64,000 bases of DNA, taken from NCBI RefSeq assembly GCF_030125375.1, contig NZ_JASJUU010000004.1:310001-374000 (forward strand). Direction: 5' to 3'. The stretch comes from Pseudoalteromonas umbrosa (lineage in GTDB: Bacteria; Pseudomonadota; Gammaproteobacteria; Enterobacterales; Alteromonadaceae). Positions 1 through 8,198 of the stretch are shown in pieces; the first letter of the stretch is position 1; each line of letters opens with the position of its first letter. A model generated the notes under the pieces. The model did no database searches. It had not been told where the DNA came from and saw only the letters and a program-made list of their open reading frames with translations. Position numbers and translations under genes: made by a program.

Positions 1-872
1 ATGCCATGCGTGAACAAGCTCTCGAGCTTGAGGCGCAAGGGATCAAGGTGATGGCCATTGTTGGCGTTGCGGGCACAACTGAGACCGGTAGTATAGATCC
101 ATTGCATGAGATGGCCGCGTTATGTGAAGAGCTAGACTGTCATTTTCATGTAGATGCTGCGTGGGGAGGTGCAACATTACTGTCCAACACCTACAGACAT
201 TTATTGTCGGGCATTGAAAAAGCTGATTCAGTCACTATTGATGCACATAAGCAAATGTATGTGCCAATGGGAGCAGGTATCGTGCTGTTTAAAGACCCTG
301 CGGCGACAGATGTGATTGAACACCATGCCGAATATATTTTACGTAAAGGATCGAAAGATTTAGGCAGTCATACACTTGAAGGTAGTCGACCAGGTATGGC
401 GATGCTTGTTCATGCGTGCTTGCAGGTAATTGGTCGCAAAGGGTATGAAATGCTTATCGATCAGAGCATAGAAAAAGCCCATTATTTTGCTAACTTGATT
501 GCTAAGCAAGATGATTTTGAGCTGATTTCTCAACCTGAACTTTGTTTACTGACATATCGTTATGTACCAAAGGAAGTTAAACAAGCATTACTTGAGGTCG
601 ATGAACAGGAAAAACTGGATATTTATGCGGCGCTGAATCGCCTTACGGCAAGTATGCAAAAACGCCAACGTGAAACTGGCCGGTCATTTGTATCTCGAAC
701 AAGATTGACACCAGAGCAGTACGGAAATCAGCCGACAGTGGTATTTCGTGTTGTCTTGGCAAATCCATTAACGTCCTATCAAATGCTCAATGAGATTTTA
801 GAAGAGCAAAGGGAAATGGCTCAGCATGACCCTATTTTAAAAAAATATTTGAGTAAATACTTAAACAAATAA
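1..872 (+). CDS. panP: PLP-dependent aspartate 1-decarboxylase, PanP-like (5' end outside window)
   Basis: This is the C-terminal part of a group II pyridoxal-phosphate decarboxylase. The reading frame is open to the left edge, so the true start lies outside the window. The fold-type I signature is clear: HVDAAWGG supplies the PLP-binding aspartate, and TIDAHKQMYVPMGAG carries the Schiff-base lysine. The stretch HHAEYILRKGSKDLGSH is, from memory of the family, typical of the PanP subgroup, which decarboxylates aspartate to beta-alanine and replaces PanD in Vibrio-like bacteria. The panB and panC genes about 18 kb away fit a pantothenate role, and no panD lies beside them. A glutamate decarboxylase or other group II enzyme is the main alternative. 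A strong hairpin terminator follows the stop directly. Confidence 0.78.
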   Translation, partial: AMREQALELEAQGIKVMAIVGVAGTTETGSIDPLHEMAALCEELDCHFHVDAAWGGATLLSNTYRHLLSGIEKADSVTIDAHKQMYVPMGAGIVLFKDPAATDVIEHHAEYILRKGSKDLGSHTLEGSRPGMAMLVHACLQVIGRKGYEMLIDQSIEKAHYFANLIAKQDDFELISQPELCLLTYRYVPKEVKQALLEVDEQEKLDIYAALNRLTASMQKRQRETGRSFVSRTRLTPEQYGNQPTVVFRVVLANPLTSYQMLNEILEEQREMAQHDPILKKYLSKYLNK

Positions 873-897
873 AAAGGAGCCTGCAGGCTCCTTTTTA
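871..897 (+). terminator. Rho-independent terminator after panP-like gene
   Basis: A perfect inverted repeat, AAAAAGGAGCC / GGCTCCTTTTT, abuts the stop codon and ends in a T run. Confidence 0.85.
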
Positions 898-1257
898 TTT
901 GACAATGATAAATACGCCTCAATTTATATATAAAACAAATGGTTTGGGCTGGATGGTGAAAGATCAAATGCAATTTAGAAACACATTTTTTGATTCAAAA
1001 TATTTTATCTTGATGTGAGTACCTTAATTAGGATAAATACAGTGCTTTTTTCTCTTATCGGCGTATTATTAGTTGAGGTAGCCAATAGTTTTCTTCCAAC
1101 AGATTGTGTTTTGTTGATCTGAAAACAGTGATTTTAGGTTCAAGAGTACAGGCTACGCATTATTACATGTGACCATTATTAAGGGTTACAGAGTGTATAA
1201 ACTAGATGTATTTGGGTGAAAACTTTGGCTGTAGATGTGAAAGAGTATGAAGGTGAT
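898..1257. other. AT-rich intergenic region upstream of diguanylate cyclase
   Basis: About 360 bases without a convincing gene, RNA or repeat. A TTGACA hexamer occurs just after the terminator, but no well-spaced -10 box goes with it. The promoter of the diguanylate cyclase gene must lie here. Confidence 0.5.
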
Positions 1258-2310
1258 ATGTCTAACAATAGACATAATGAACTAACACATGTCACGCAGA
1301 GACTCAGAAGAGTCTTATCAAAAGAGGTTGATGTATCTGTTGGCCACCAACAATTTTTGTCGGATATTTTGCTTGAAGCGAAAGAGCTATTAAATGTTAG
1401 CCGCGTATCTGTGTGGTTATTCGATGATGCCGCTAAGCCAAGCAAGTTAATTAACTACGCCAATACAGATTGGGATGGGTTGATTACTGGGCCTTTACCT
1501 GAGCTTGCAGTGCAAGACTACCCTAATTATTTTCGCGCCATTATTAATGGCGAGACAATTTCCGCAAATGATGCGATGACAGATGCGAGAACCAGTGAAT
1601 TTACGGATGGTTATTTAATACCACAGCAGATCTGCGCTTTACTGGATGCCGCGATTTTTCAAAATGGTTTGGCCATTGGGGTGGTATGCTGTGAAGGGCG
1701 TTTTGAACCCAGAAATTGGTTGCAATGGGAGGTAGTTGCGACTGAGCTTATCGCTGATTGTTGCAGTCGTAGGCTATTGGTGCATGAGTTATGGCAAATG
1801 CAGCAGCGCTTAACGGAGATGGCGTTTCAGGATGTGTTAACGGGGCTCAATAACCGTCGCTATGTAATGGATTATGCTAAGAGTGAAATGAGCCGTCATC
1901 AGCGCGCAGATAGGCCCCTAAGCTTGTTAATGATTGACCTAGATAGATTTAAGTTGATCAACGATAAGTACGGTCATGATGGTGGCGATGAAGTGTTAAA
2001 GCAATTTGCTCAGTGTTGTAATTCTTTGGTGCGCACGGAGGATTGCGTGTGCCGATTAGGTGGTGAGGAGTTTATTATTTTGCTACCTGAGACAGAAGTG
2101 GCGCAGGCAATGAGTGTGGCACAGCGGCTTAAAGAAAAAGCCGCAGCGTTAGAGGTTCAGTATGAAGGTGATATCATTCATTTTACGGTCAGTATCGGTG
2201 TCGCCAGCGTCAACCTAAATATGCCTTTTAGCCAATCTCTTAAAGCAGCAGATCAAGCTGTTTATCAAGCGAAAGCAGCCGGACGAAACCAGATAAAACT
2301 CGCACTGTAA
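1258..2310 (+). CDS. GAF domain diguanylate cyclase
   Basis: A predicted cytoplasmic enzyme that makes cyclic di-GMP from two GTP. A GAF-like sensory domain covers about residues 35-175 and a GGDEF domain about 190-350. The active-site motif is intact as GGEEF near residue 267. An RxxD inhibitory site (RTED) sits exactly five residues before it, so product inhibition is expected. No membrane segment is visible. The frame is open from a GTG at 1216, but I chose the ATG at 1258 because AAGGTGAT precedes it and the upstream GTG has no ribosome site. It is a single gene, convergent with the sensor kinase, and only five bases separate the two stop codons. The ligand of the GAF domain cannot be told from sequence. 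Confidence 0.88.
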   Translation: MSNNRHNELTHVTQRLRRVLSKEVDVSVGHQQFLSDILLEAKELLNVSRVSVWLFDDAAKPSKLINYANTDWDGLITGPLPELAVQDYPNYFRAIINGETISANDAMTDARTSEFTDGYLIPQQICALLDAAIFQNGLAIGVVCCEGRFEPRNWLQWEVVATELIADCCSRRLLVHELWQMQQRLTEMAFQDVLTGLNNRRYVMDYAKSEMSRHQRADRPLSLLMIDLDRFKLINDKYGHDGGDEVLKQFAQCCNSLVRTEDCVCRLGGEEFIILLPETEVAQAMSVAQRLKEKAAALEVQYEGDIIHFTVSIGVASVNLNMPFSQSLKAADQAVYQAKAAGRNQIKLAL

Positions 2311-2315
2311 TTTGA

Positions 2316-5300
2316 TCATTGAGAATGATTCAGCAGTGCTTTGAGTTTGGCTGGTTTTAATGGTTTAGTTAGATAATGTATTTGCTTGGCTTTAACTTGA
2401 GCCTTTAAAGTTTGATCTCGCACTGCGGTTATGAGCACTGCGGGAATATCATGTTGCCAAATTTCTCTTAGGGTCTCTATTAACGTGACCCCATCACATT
2501 TAGCACCAAGCTGATAATCCACCAGTAATACATCGGGTGCTTTGTGGCTTTGCGCATAAGCGAGTACTTCATTGACTTGTGCAAACAGAGTGTGTTGCAG
2601 TTGCCATTTATTTAATAGACTGGACATCGCAGCCAAATTATTAGGGTCATCATCAATTGCAATAACAGAGAGCTGTCTTTTGCTCTTAGACGGCCTCACT
2701 TCGCTGTCGGCTTGTACGTGTTGTTGTTCGCCCAATGGCACCTCAATACAAAAGCGACTGCCTGAAGATAATTTTGAGTGCATTGATAGAGGAATGCTCA
2801 TTAAATCACAAAGGCGCTTTACAACGCCCAAACCCAGCCCGACGCCTCGGTTATCACCGGATTCAATACGATAAAAATCAGTAAATATTTTTTCTTGTTC
2901 AAGTTGCGAGATCCCAGGGCCAGTATCCCACACTTCAATACGCAAGCCATGTGCGCGTTTGCGACAGGCAATAAGCACAGTACCTGAATCCGTGTATTTA
3001 ACTGCATTGGATACCAGATTTTGTATTACACGGCGCAAATAAGTAATGTCGCTATGTACAATATGCTCAGTGTTTCGCACTCTTAGCTTGAGCCCTTTGT
3101 CTTGACAGATAATGGCGTATTCATTGACCAAAGGTTTAATAATATCATTGAGGTTAAAGTGCTTCGGTGTGGGCTGCATGGCACCTTGTTCTAGCTTAGC
3201 GATATCGAGTAACGAGGACATGAGGTGGACTGTTGAGTCCAAGCTATCACCCAGTTTATTGAGGTTACTCTTTTGCGTATCAGGGATCTGCTGCTCATCA
3301 ATGGCGCCAAGGTATAACCTCGCAGCATTCAGCGGTTGTAGGATGTCGTGACTGGCGAGGGCTAAAAATCGCGTTTTACTGTCATTTGCGCGTTCGGCCT
3401 CTTTTTTTGCACTAACAAGATCTTGCTCTATTTTTTCTCGAGTTGCGATTTGGGCTTTTAAATCTTGGTTTATTGCACGTATTTCAAGTGTTCTGGCTTC
3501 AATGCGATTTTCCAAGTCCATATTGATCTCTTCAAGGGCATTTTGCGTGGCCATGTGCATAGTGATATCCGAGAAACTGGTAACAAAGCCACCGCCAGGC
3601 AGTGGGTTACCGGTCATTTCAAAAACCTGCCCATTTTCTCTGTGCCGTATATAGTGATGGGGCGTGCCATTTTTGAGGTGCTGCACACGCTTTTCAACTA
3701 GCTTTTCTAATGCGCCAGGCCCACATTCACCACGCTGTGCGTTGTAGCGGATAATCTCTTCAATATCTTGACCTACTTGCAGGTAACCTTGAGGGTATTC
3801 AAACATTTCATGGTAACGCTTGTTCCAAGCAACAAGCTTTAGGTCTTTATCTACAACTGAGATGCCATGACTGAGGTTTTCCAATGACGTAAATAAAAGG
3901 TTCTGGTTAAATTGTAGCGCTTGTGTTGTTTCATCAAAAAAGGTGACAACTTCTTCAAACGCCATTTGCTTGCCAGAGGATACAGCGTGGATCAAGGCTT
4001 GGGCTGAAGACGCGCCAAGCACACCAGTTAATGCACGCTCACAAAAGCTAATGAAATCAGGCGTTGGCGACGCGTTATTTTCATCAATGTCTTCATTGAG
4101 GGCATAGTGTCCGAGTAACTGCTGACTGCGCTGAATACCCAAAAAAGTTTGCAATAAAACTTTGAAGTCATAGACGGTGGCTTTGACTTCTTTATTTAGT
4201 TTTTTAGCTAAAGCCGCTTGCTCTTTGGGTCTCACAAATGCAGTAGCTTGCAGTTTATCGATGAGACGCTCATGGGCCCCTAAAGAAAAGCTAATGTAAC
4301 AGCTGATATTGGCAAGCAATGCGAGTAAGGTGCCTCGTGTGACTATGGTTTGCTGGGTCTGATAATCCAATAACTCGGGTGATGAGATAATGGGCAGTAA
4401 TAAAAACAGTGCCCAGCAAATGAGTCCTGCGAGTAGTCCTGCATATACGCCATAGGCATGGCCTTTGCGCCAATACAATCCTCCGACAATGGCTGGCAGT
4501 AATTGGGTGACTAAAGAAAAGGCAACTAGTCCCATACTGGCGAGCGCTGCGCCATGCCCGAACCATTGCTGATACAAATAAGCGAGTAATAAAATTGCAC
4601 CAATAATAAAGCGTCGAACAAGCAGTATTTGTGACTTGTAGTTATTGGTTAATAAGCTTTTTTTAAAGCGCCTTTTCAGCAGTAAAGGCAGCACAATATC
4701 GTTAGAAAGCATGGTACTTAGTGTCAACGTTGCGACAACAATCATGGCCGTAGCCGCTGAGAGGCCGCCAATAAATACGAACGTAGACATCACTGGGTAG
4801 TCGATGCTGAGCGGTAGGCCTAAAACAAAGCTGTCTGCGGCTATCCCTTGACCAATACCCGGGTGTATTGCGGCGCTTGCGATGGGAATAATCATCAAAG
4901 CAATTAACATTAAATATAGCGGAAACGCCCATCTTGCGGTGTTTAAATGGTTACTGTTCTGGTTATCTACAACAGTGACGTGAAACTGTCTGGGAAGGCA
5001 AATGATGGCAGCTGCTGCCATTAGCGTTTGGCCAATAAAGTTAAAGTTAGCGAAATCAAAGTCGCGCCAGTGCGCCCAAATTGAGTGAGTATCGCTTTGC
5101 GAAAAAAGTGCTTGGATTGAAATGTATGCAACGGCGATGAGGGCAAGTAGTTTAATGACAGACTCAAATGCAACCGCTAACATGAGCCCTGAGCGGTATT
5201 CTGTAACATCAACCTTTCGTGCGCCGAAAAAGATAGCAAACAGTGCCATCATTAAGGTGCCGATCAATGCCAATATCGCGCCTGAGACTTCATCATTTTG

Positions 5301-5735
5301 ACGCAGCAGTTCGAAGCTGTTGGCCAACGCTTTGAGTTGCAGTGCAATGTAAGGAATAGTTGCAAGCAAGGCGATGAGTGTGACCATGACCGCAGTCATT
5401 TGCCTTTTGCCGTAACGGGCACTGATAAAGTCTGAAATCGTGGTGATATTTTGCTTTTTACTGACCAATATCAGTTTACGTAAAAAGCCGTGACCAAATA
5501 AAAACAGTAGCGCAGGCCCTAGCAAAATGGGGAAGAAGTGCCAGCTACTGGCAGCTGCGGTACCAACTGAACCGTAGTATGTCCATGATGTACAATAAAT
5601 CCCCAGTGCAAGCGCATAGACAAAGGGGTGATGGCTTATCTTTTGTGCCAAAGGTGTGTGTTTATCACCCCAATTAGCCAGCCAAAATAGTAGGCCAATA
5701 TAACCCAGGGCAACTAAAATAAGCGCAGCTGTCAT
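2316..5735 (-). CDS. crbS: CrbS-like sodium-symporter/PAS hybrid sensor histidine kinase
   Basis: A large inner-membrane hybrid kinase of 1139 residues. Residues 1 to about 480 form a sodium:solute symporter (SLC5-like) domain with about 13 hydrophobic segments. Then come a linker matching the STAC position (about 505-590), a PAS domain (about 615-720), a coiled region, a HisKA domain with the phospho-acceptor motif LASHDILQPL (His near 795), an HATPase domain (N box NLVSNAVKY, G box GVGLGLG) and a C-terminal receiver with DDD, LLVDYQ (Asp near 1071) and TKPLKP. This is the architecture of CrbS/MxtR kinases, which with CrbR activate acs in Vibrio and Pseudomonas. Its LuxR-type partner is encoded at 37650-38303. 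The gene is divergent from the symporter operon. Whether the symporter domain transports anything is unknown. The symbol is by family resemblance. Confidence 0.82.
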   Translation of the reverse strand: MTAALILVALGYIGLLFWLANWGDKHTPLAQKISHHPFVYALALGIYCTSWTYYGSVGTAAASSWHFFPILLGPALLFLFGHGFLRKLILVSKKQNITTISDFISARYGKRQMTAVMVTLIALLATIPYIALQLKALANSFELLRQNDEVSGAILALIGTLMMALFAIFFGARKVDVTEYRSGLMLAVAFESVIKLLALIAVAYISIQALFSQSDTHSIWAHWRDFDFANFNFIGQTLMAAAAIICLPRQFHVTVVDNQNSNHLNTARWAFPLYLMLIALMIIPIASAAIHPGIGQGIAADSFVLGLPLSIDYPVMSTFVFIGGLSAATAMIVVATLTLSTMLSNDIVLPLLLKRRFKKSLLTNNYKSQILLVRRFIIGAILLLAYLYQQWFGHGAALASMGLVAFSLVTQLLPAIVGGLYWRKGHAYGVYAGLLAGLICWALFLLLPIISSPELLDYQTQQTIVTRGTLLALLANISCYISFSLGAHERLIDKLQATAFVRPKEQAALAKKLNKEVKATVYDFKVLLQTFLGIQRSQQLLGHYALNEDIDENNASPTPDFISFCERALTGVLGASSAQALIHAVSSGKQMAFEEVVTFFDETTQALQFNQNLLFTSLENLSHGISVVDKDLKLVAWNKRYHEMFEYPQGYLQVGQDIEEIIRYNAQRGECGPGALEKLVEKRVQHLKNGTPHHYIRHRENGQVFEMTGNPLPGGGFVTSFSDITMHMATQNALEEINMDLENRIEARTLEIRAINQDLKAQIATREKIEQDLVSAKKEAERANDSKTRFLALASHDILQPLNAARLYLGAIDEQQIPDTQKSNLNKLGDSLDSTVHLMSSLLDIAKLEQGAMQPTPKHFNLNDIIKPLVNEYAIICQDKGLKLRVRNTEHIVHSDITYLRRVIQNLVSNAVKYTDSGTVLIACRKRAHGLRIEVWDTGPGISQLEQEKIFTDFYRIESGDNRGVGLGLGVVKRLCDLMSIPLSMHSKLSSGSRFCIEVPLGEQQHVQADSEVRPSKSKRQLSVIAIDDDPNNLAAMSSLLNKWQLQHTLFAQVNEVLAYAQSHKAPDVLLVDYQLGAKCDGVTLIETLREIWQHDIPAVLITAVRDQTLKAQVKAKQIHYLTKPLKPAKLKALLNHSQ

Positions 5736-5924
5736 CGTCGGTCCTAATTGATGTTATTGATTGTATTATTAAATTCGATGATTGGTTTGAGCCCTCATCT
5801 TATCTGGCTTACCCAGAATATGCCAGTGAGTTAGTCTATAAATATAATACGCTGATTATTATGAAGAATTGGTAATTTATTGTGCTAATTAGACTAATGT
5901 CTTATACCGTATGAAGTGTTAATA

Positions 5925-5948
5925 ATTTGCATGGTATAACATGCAAAT
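5925..5948. promoter_or_regulatory. Perfect inverted repeat, possible operator
   Basis: ATTTGCATG and CATGCAAAT flank the six bases GTATAA. The arms match perfectly. No T run follows, and the position about 190 bases before the symporter operon favours a protein-binding site over a terminator. Confidence 0.4.
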
Positions 5949-6036
5949 ATTTTTTAAAGTATTGATTTTAAAGTCTATTAAATATATTCAAGTTGTTTTA
6001 ATTTGCAGTTTACGTAAACGTCATCTTGTGTTTACG

Positions 6037-6046
6037 ACTAAGGTCT
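6037..6046 (+). promoter_or_regulatory. Candidate CrbR-type box ACTAAGGTCT (symporter operon)
   Basis: The decamer lies 90 bases before the start codon of the symporter small subunit. The same ten bases occur 84 bases before the acs start (35533-35542). Assignment to the CrbR-like regulator is inference. Confidence 0.4.
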
Positions 6047-6135
6047 CAATTCAATCTAGACAAGCCGTTGCTACAGTCAAAAGGTCAATTAATACCAACG
6101 CATATACACATTATGCGTTAAACGGGGAGTTAATC

Positions 6136-6399
6136 ATGGCCTTTAAAAGTGAAGAACAAGCAAAAGCATATTGGTCAGAAAATCTAGCCTTGATGTTTAA
6201 GCTACTAGTAATTTGGTTTGTGGTGTCATTTGGATGTGGCATTTTATTTGTCGATGTACTGAACGAAGTACGTTTTTTTGGGTTTAAATTGGGCTTTTGG
6301 TTTTCACAACAAGGTGCAATTTATACATTTGTTGCTTTGATTTTTGTCTACGTATCAAAAATGGATGCGCTCGATAAAAAATACGGCGTAGATGAGTAA
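6136..6399 (+). CDS. Symporter small subunit, DUF4212 family
   Basis: An 87-residue inner-membrane protein with two hydrophobic helices (about residues 20-42 and 53-75). It matches the DUF4212 family, the small subunit encoded directly before VC_2705-type sodium:solute symporters. I chose the ATG at 6136 because GGGGAG lies seven bases upstream, and because the open frame continuing upstream has no ribosome site and low coding quality. The symporter gene begins 11 bases after the stop, so the two are co-transcribed and probably form one complex. Confidence 0.85.
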   Translation: MAFKSEEQAKAYWSENLALMFKLLVIWFVVSFGCGILFVDVLNEVRFFGFKLGFWFSQQGAIYTFVALIFVYVSKMDALDKKYGVDE

Positions 6400-6410
6400 G
6401 GAGCAGCATA

Positions 6411-8135
6411 ATGGATGTTCAATCGTTTACATTTTTAATCGTAGGGCTGAGCTTTGCGTTATATATCGGTATCGCCATTTGGGCGCGTGCTGGATCAACT
6501 AATGAGTTCTATGTTGCGGGTGGCGGTGTGCCTCCAGTGGCAAATGGGATGGCAACCGCAGCGGATTGGATGAGTGCTGCGTCGTTTATTTCTATGGCGG
6601 GTATTATTTCTTTTGCGGGATATGATGGCGGTGTTTACCTAATGGGGTGGACTGGTGGTTATGTATTGCTAGCACTGTGTCTGGCACCATATTTACGTAA
6701 GTTTGGTAAATTTACCGTACCTGATTTCATTGGGGATAGATATTACTCACAGGTCGCACGGGTTGTGGCTATTTTGTGTGCCATCTTTATTTGCTTCACC
6801 TACATTGCAGGGCAGATGCGTGGTGTTGGCGTCGTTTTCTCTCGTTTCCTAGAGGTTGATATTGAAACGGGTGTTTATATCGGTATGGTTATTGTTTTCT
6901 TCTACGCCGTGCTAGGTGGTATGAAAGGGATCACTTACACACAAGTAGCACAGTACTGTGTGTTAGTGTTTGCTTACTTAGTGCCGGCTATCTTTATTTC
7001 TATGATGATGACAGGCCATTTATTGCCTCAAACTGGGTTTGGTGCAACGCTTGCTGATGGCTCAAATACCTATTTACTCGATAAACTCGATGGGCTCAGT
7101 ACCGAGCTGGGATTTGCCCAGTACACCGAGGGGTCCAAGAGTATGATTGATGTGTTTGCAATTACAGCTGCATTGATGGTGGGTACTGCGGGTTTACCCC
7201 ATGTTATCGTGCGCTTCTTCACTGTACCAAAAGTAAAAGATACGCGTATTTCTGCGGCGTGGACATTGGTATTTATCGCCATTGTTTATACAACAGCGCC
7301 TGCCGTTGCTTCGTTTGCACGAGTAAACATGATAGATACGATTAATGGTAAAGATGGCAGTGGCACAGCATATGCCGAAGCGCCGCAGTGGGTGAAGAAT
7401 TGGGAAAGAACAGGCCTTATCACATTTAATGATAAAAACGGTGATGGCAAAATGTTCTACTCTGCAGGCAAAATTGACGACCCTGCAAGTACAAACGAGG
7501 TTAAAATTGATAGAGATATCATGGTATTGGCAAACCCAGAAATTGCAGACTTACCTGCTTGGGTCATTGCTCTGGTTGCCGCAGGTGGTATTGCAGCTGC
7601 ACTGTCGACAACCGCAGGACTATTGCTGGTTATCTCGACATCGGTGTCGCATGATTTACTCAAGCGTACGCTCAAACCGGACATCAGCGACAAGCAAGAG
7701 CTTATGGCAGCAAGGCTCGCTGCGATGGTGGCCATTGGGATCTCGGCCTACTTTGGCATAAACCCGCCGGGATTTGTGGCATCGGTAGTGGCGTTTGCCT
7801 TTGGCTTAGCAGCAGCGAGTTTCTTCCCTGCCATTATTATGGGGATTTTCTCTAAGCGCATGAACAAAGAAGGGGCTATCGCCGGTATGATCTCAGGTAT
7901 TGGCTTTACCGCGGCGTACATTATTTACTTTAAATTTGTGAGCCCTGAGTTGAATGCCCCTGCAAATTGGCTATTTGGTATCTCACCTGAAGGCATAGGT
8001 ATTATCGGTATGTTGGTTAACTTTGGTGTTGCCGCGGTTGTGATGAAACTCACCGCTGAAACGCCAGATGAGGTGAAGCGCATGGTGGATGGGATCCGTA
8101 ATCCAAAAGGCTCTGGTGAAGCACACGCGCACTAA
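6411..8135 (+). CDS. Sodium:solute symporter, VC_2705 subfamily
   Basis: A 574-residue inner-membrane transporter of the SSS/SLC5 family, related to the acetate permease ActP. About 13 transmembrane segments are visible. A hydrophilic insertion near residues 305-375 separates two hydrophobic blocks and contains a DKNGDGK stretch that resembles a calcium loop. The small subunit lies just upstream, AAGGAG precedes the ATG, and a strong terminator follows. The CrbS-like kinase is divergently encoded and a putative CrbR box lies upstream, which suggests that the substrate is acetate or another short organic acid. The substrate cannot be read from the sequence. Confidence 0.87.
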   Translation: MDVQSFTFLIVGLSFALYIGIAIWARAGSTNEFYVAGGGVPPVANGMATAADWMSAASFISMAGIISFAGYDGGVYLMGWTGGYVLLALCLAPYLRKFGKFTVPDFIGDRYYSQVARVVAILCAIFICFTYIAGQMRGVGVVFSRFLEVDIETGVYIGMVIVFFYAVLGGMKGITYTQVAQYCVLVFAYLVPAIFISMMMTGHLLPQTGFGATLADGSNTYLLDKLDGLSTELGFAQYTEGSKSMIDVFAITAALMVGTAGLPHVIVRFFTVPKVKDTRISAAWTLVFIAIVYTTAPAVASFARVNMIDTINGKDGSGTAYAEAPQWVKNWERTGLITFNDKNGDGKMFYSAGKIDDPASTNEVKIDRDIMVLANPEIADLPAWVIALVAAGGIAAALSTTAGLLLVISTSVSHDLLKRTLKPDISDKQELMAARLAAMVAIGISAYFGINPPGFVASVVAFAFGLAAASFFPAIIMGIFSKRMNKEGAIAGMISGIGFTAAYIIYFKFVSPELNAPANWLFGISPEGIGIIGMLVNFGVAAVVMKLTAETPDEVKRMVDGIRNPKGSGEAHAH

Positions 8136-8148
8136 AACGTTGAAGATG

Positions 8149-8186
8149 AATAATAGCCCAGCTCTTGCTGGGCTATTATTTTTTTG
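8149..8186 (+). terminator. Terminator after symporter operon
   Basis: A perfect 14-bp stem, AATAATAGCCCAGC / GCTGGGCTATTATT, with loop TCTT runs into a T tract. It ends only 13 bases before the next start codon, so the following gene probably depends on read-through or on a promoter inside the hairpin region. Confidence 0.85.
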
Positions 8187-8198
8187 AGGCTATTAAAA

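Larger units (their letters stand above)
5736..6135. other. Divergent promoter region between kinase and symporter operon
   Basis: About 400 AT-rich bases. They hold a perfect 9-bp inverted repeat with a 6-base loop (5925-5948), the palindrome GTTTACGTAAAC (6008-6019), and the decamer ACTAAGGTCT (6037-6046) that recurs upstream of acs. An open frame runs into the small-subunit gene from 5941, but it has no ribosome site and is not credible as coding. Confidence 0.6.

Noticed and set aside
5941..6135. N-terminal extension of the symporter small subunit
   Set aside because: The frame is open, but it has no ribosome site, reads as low-complexity hydrophobic and basic residues, and covers the promoter with its palindromes. 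The ATG at 6136 has GGGGAG at the right distance.
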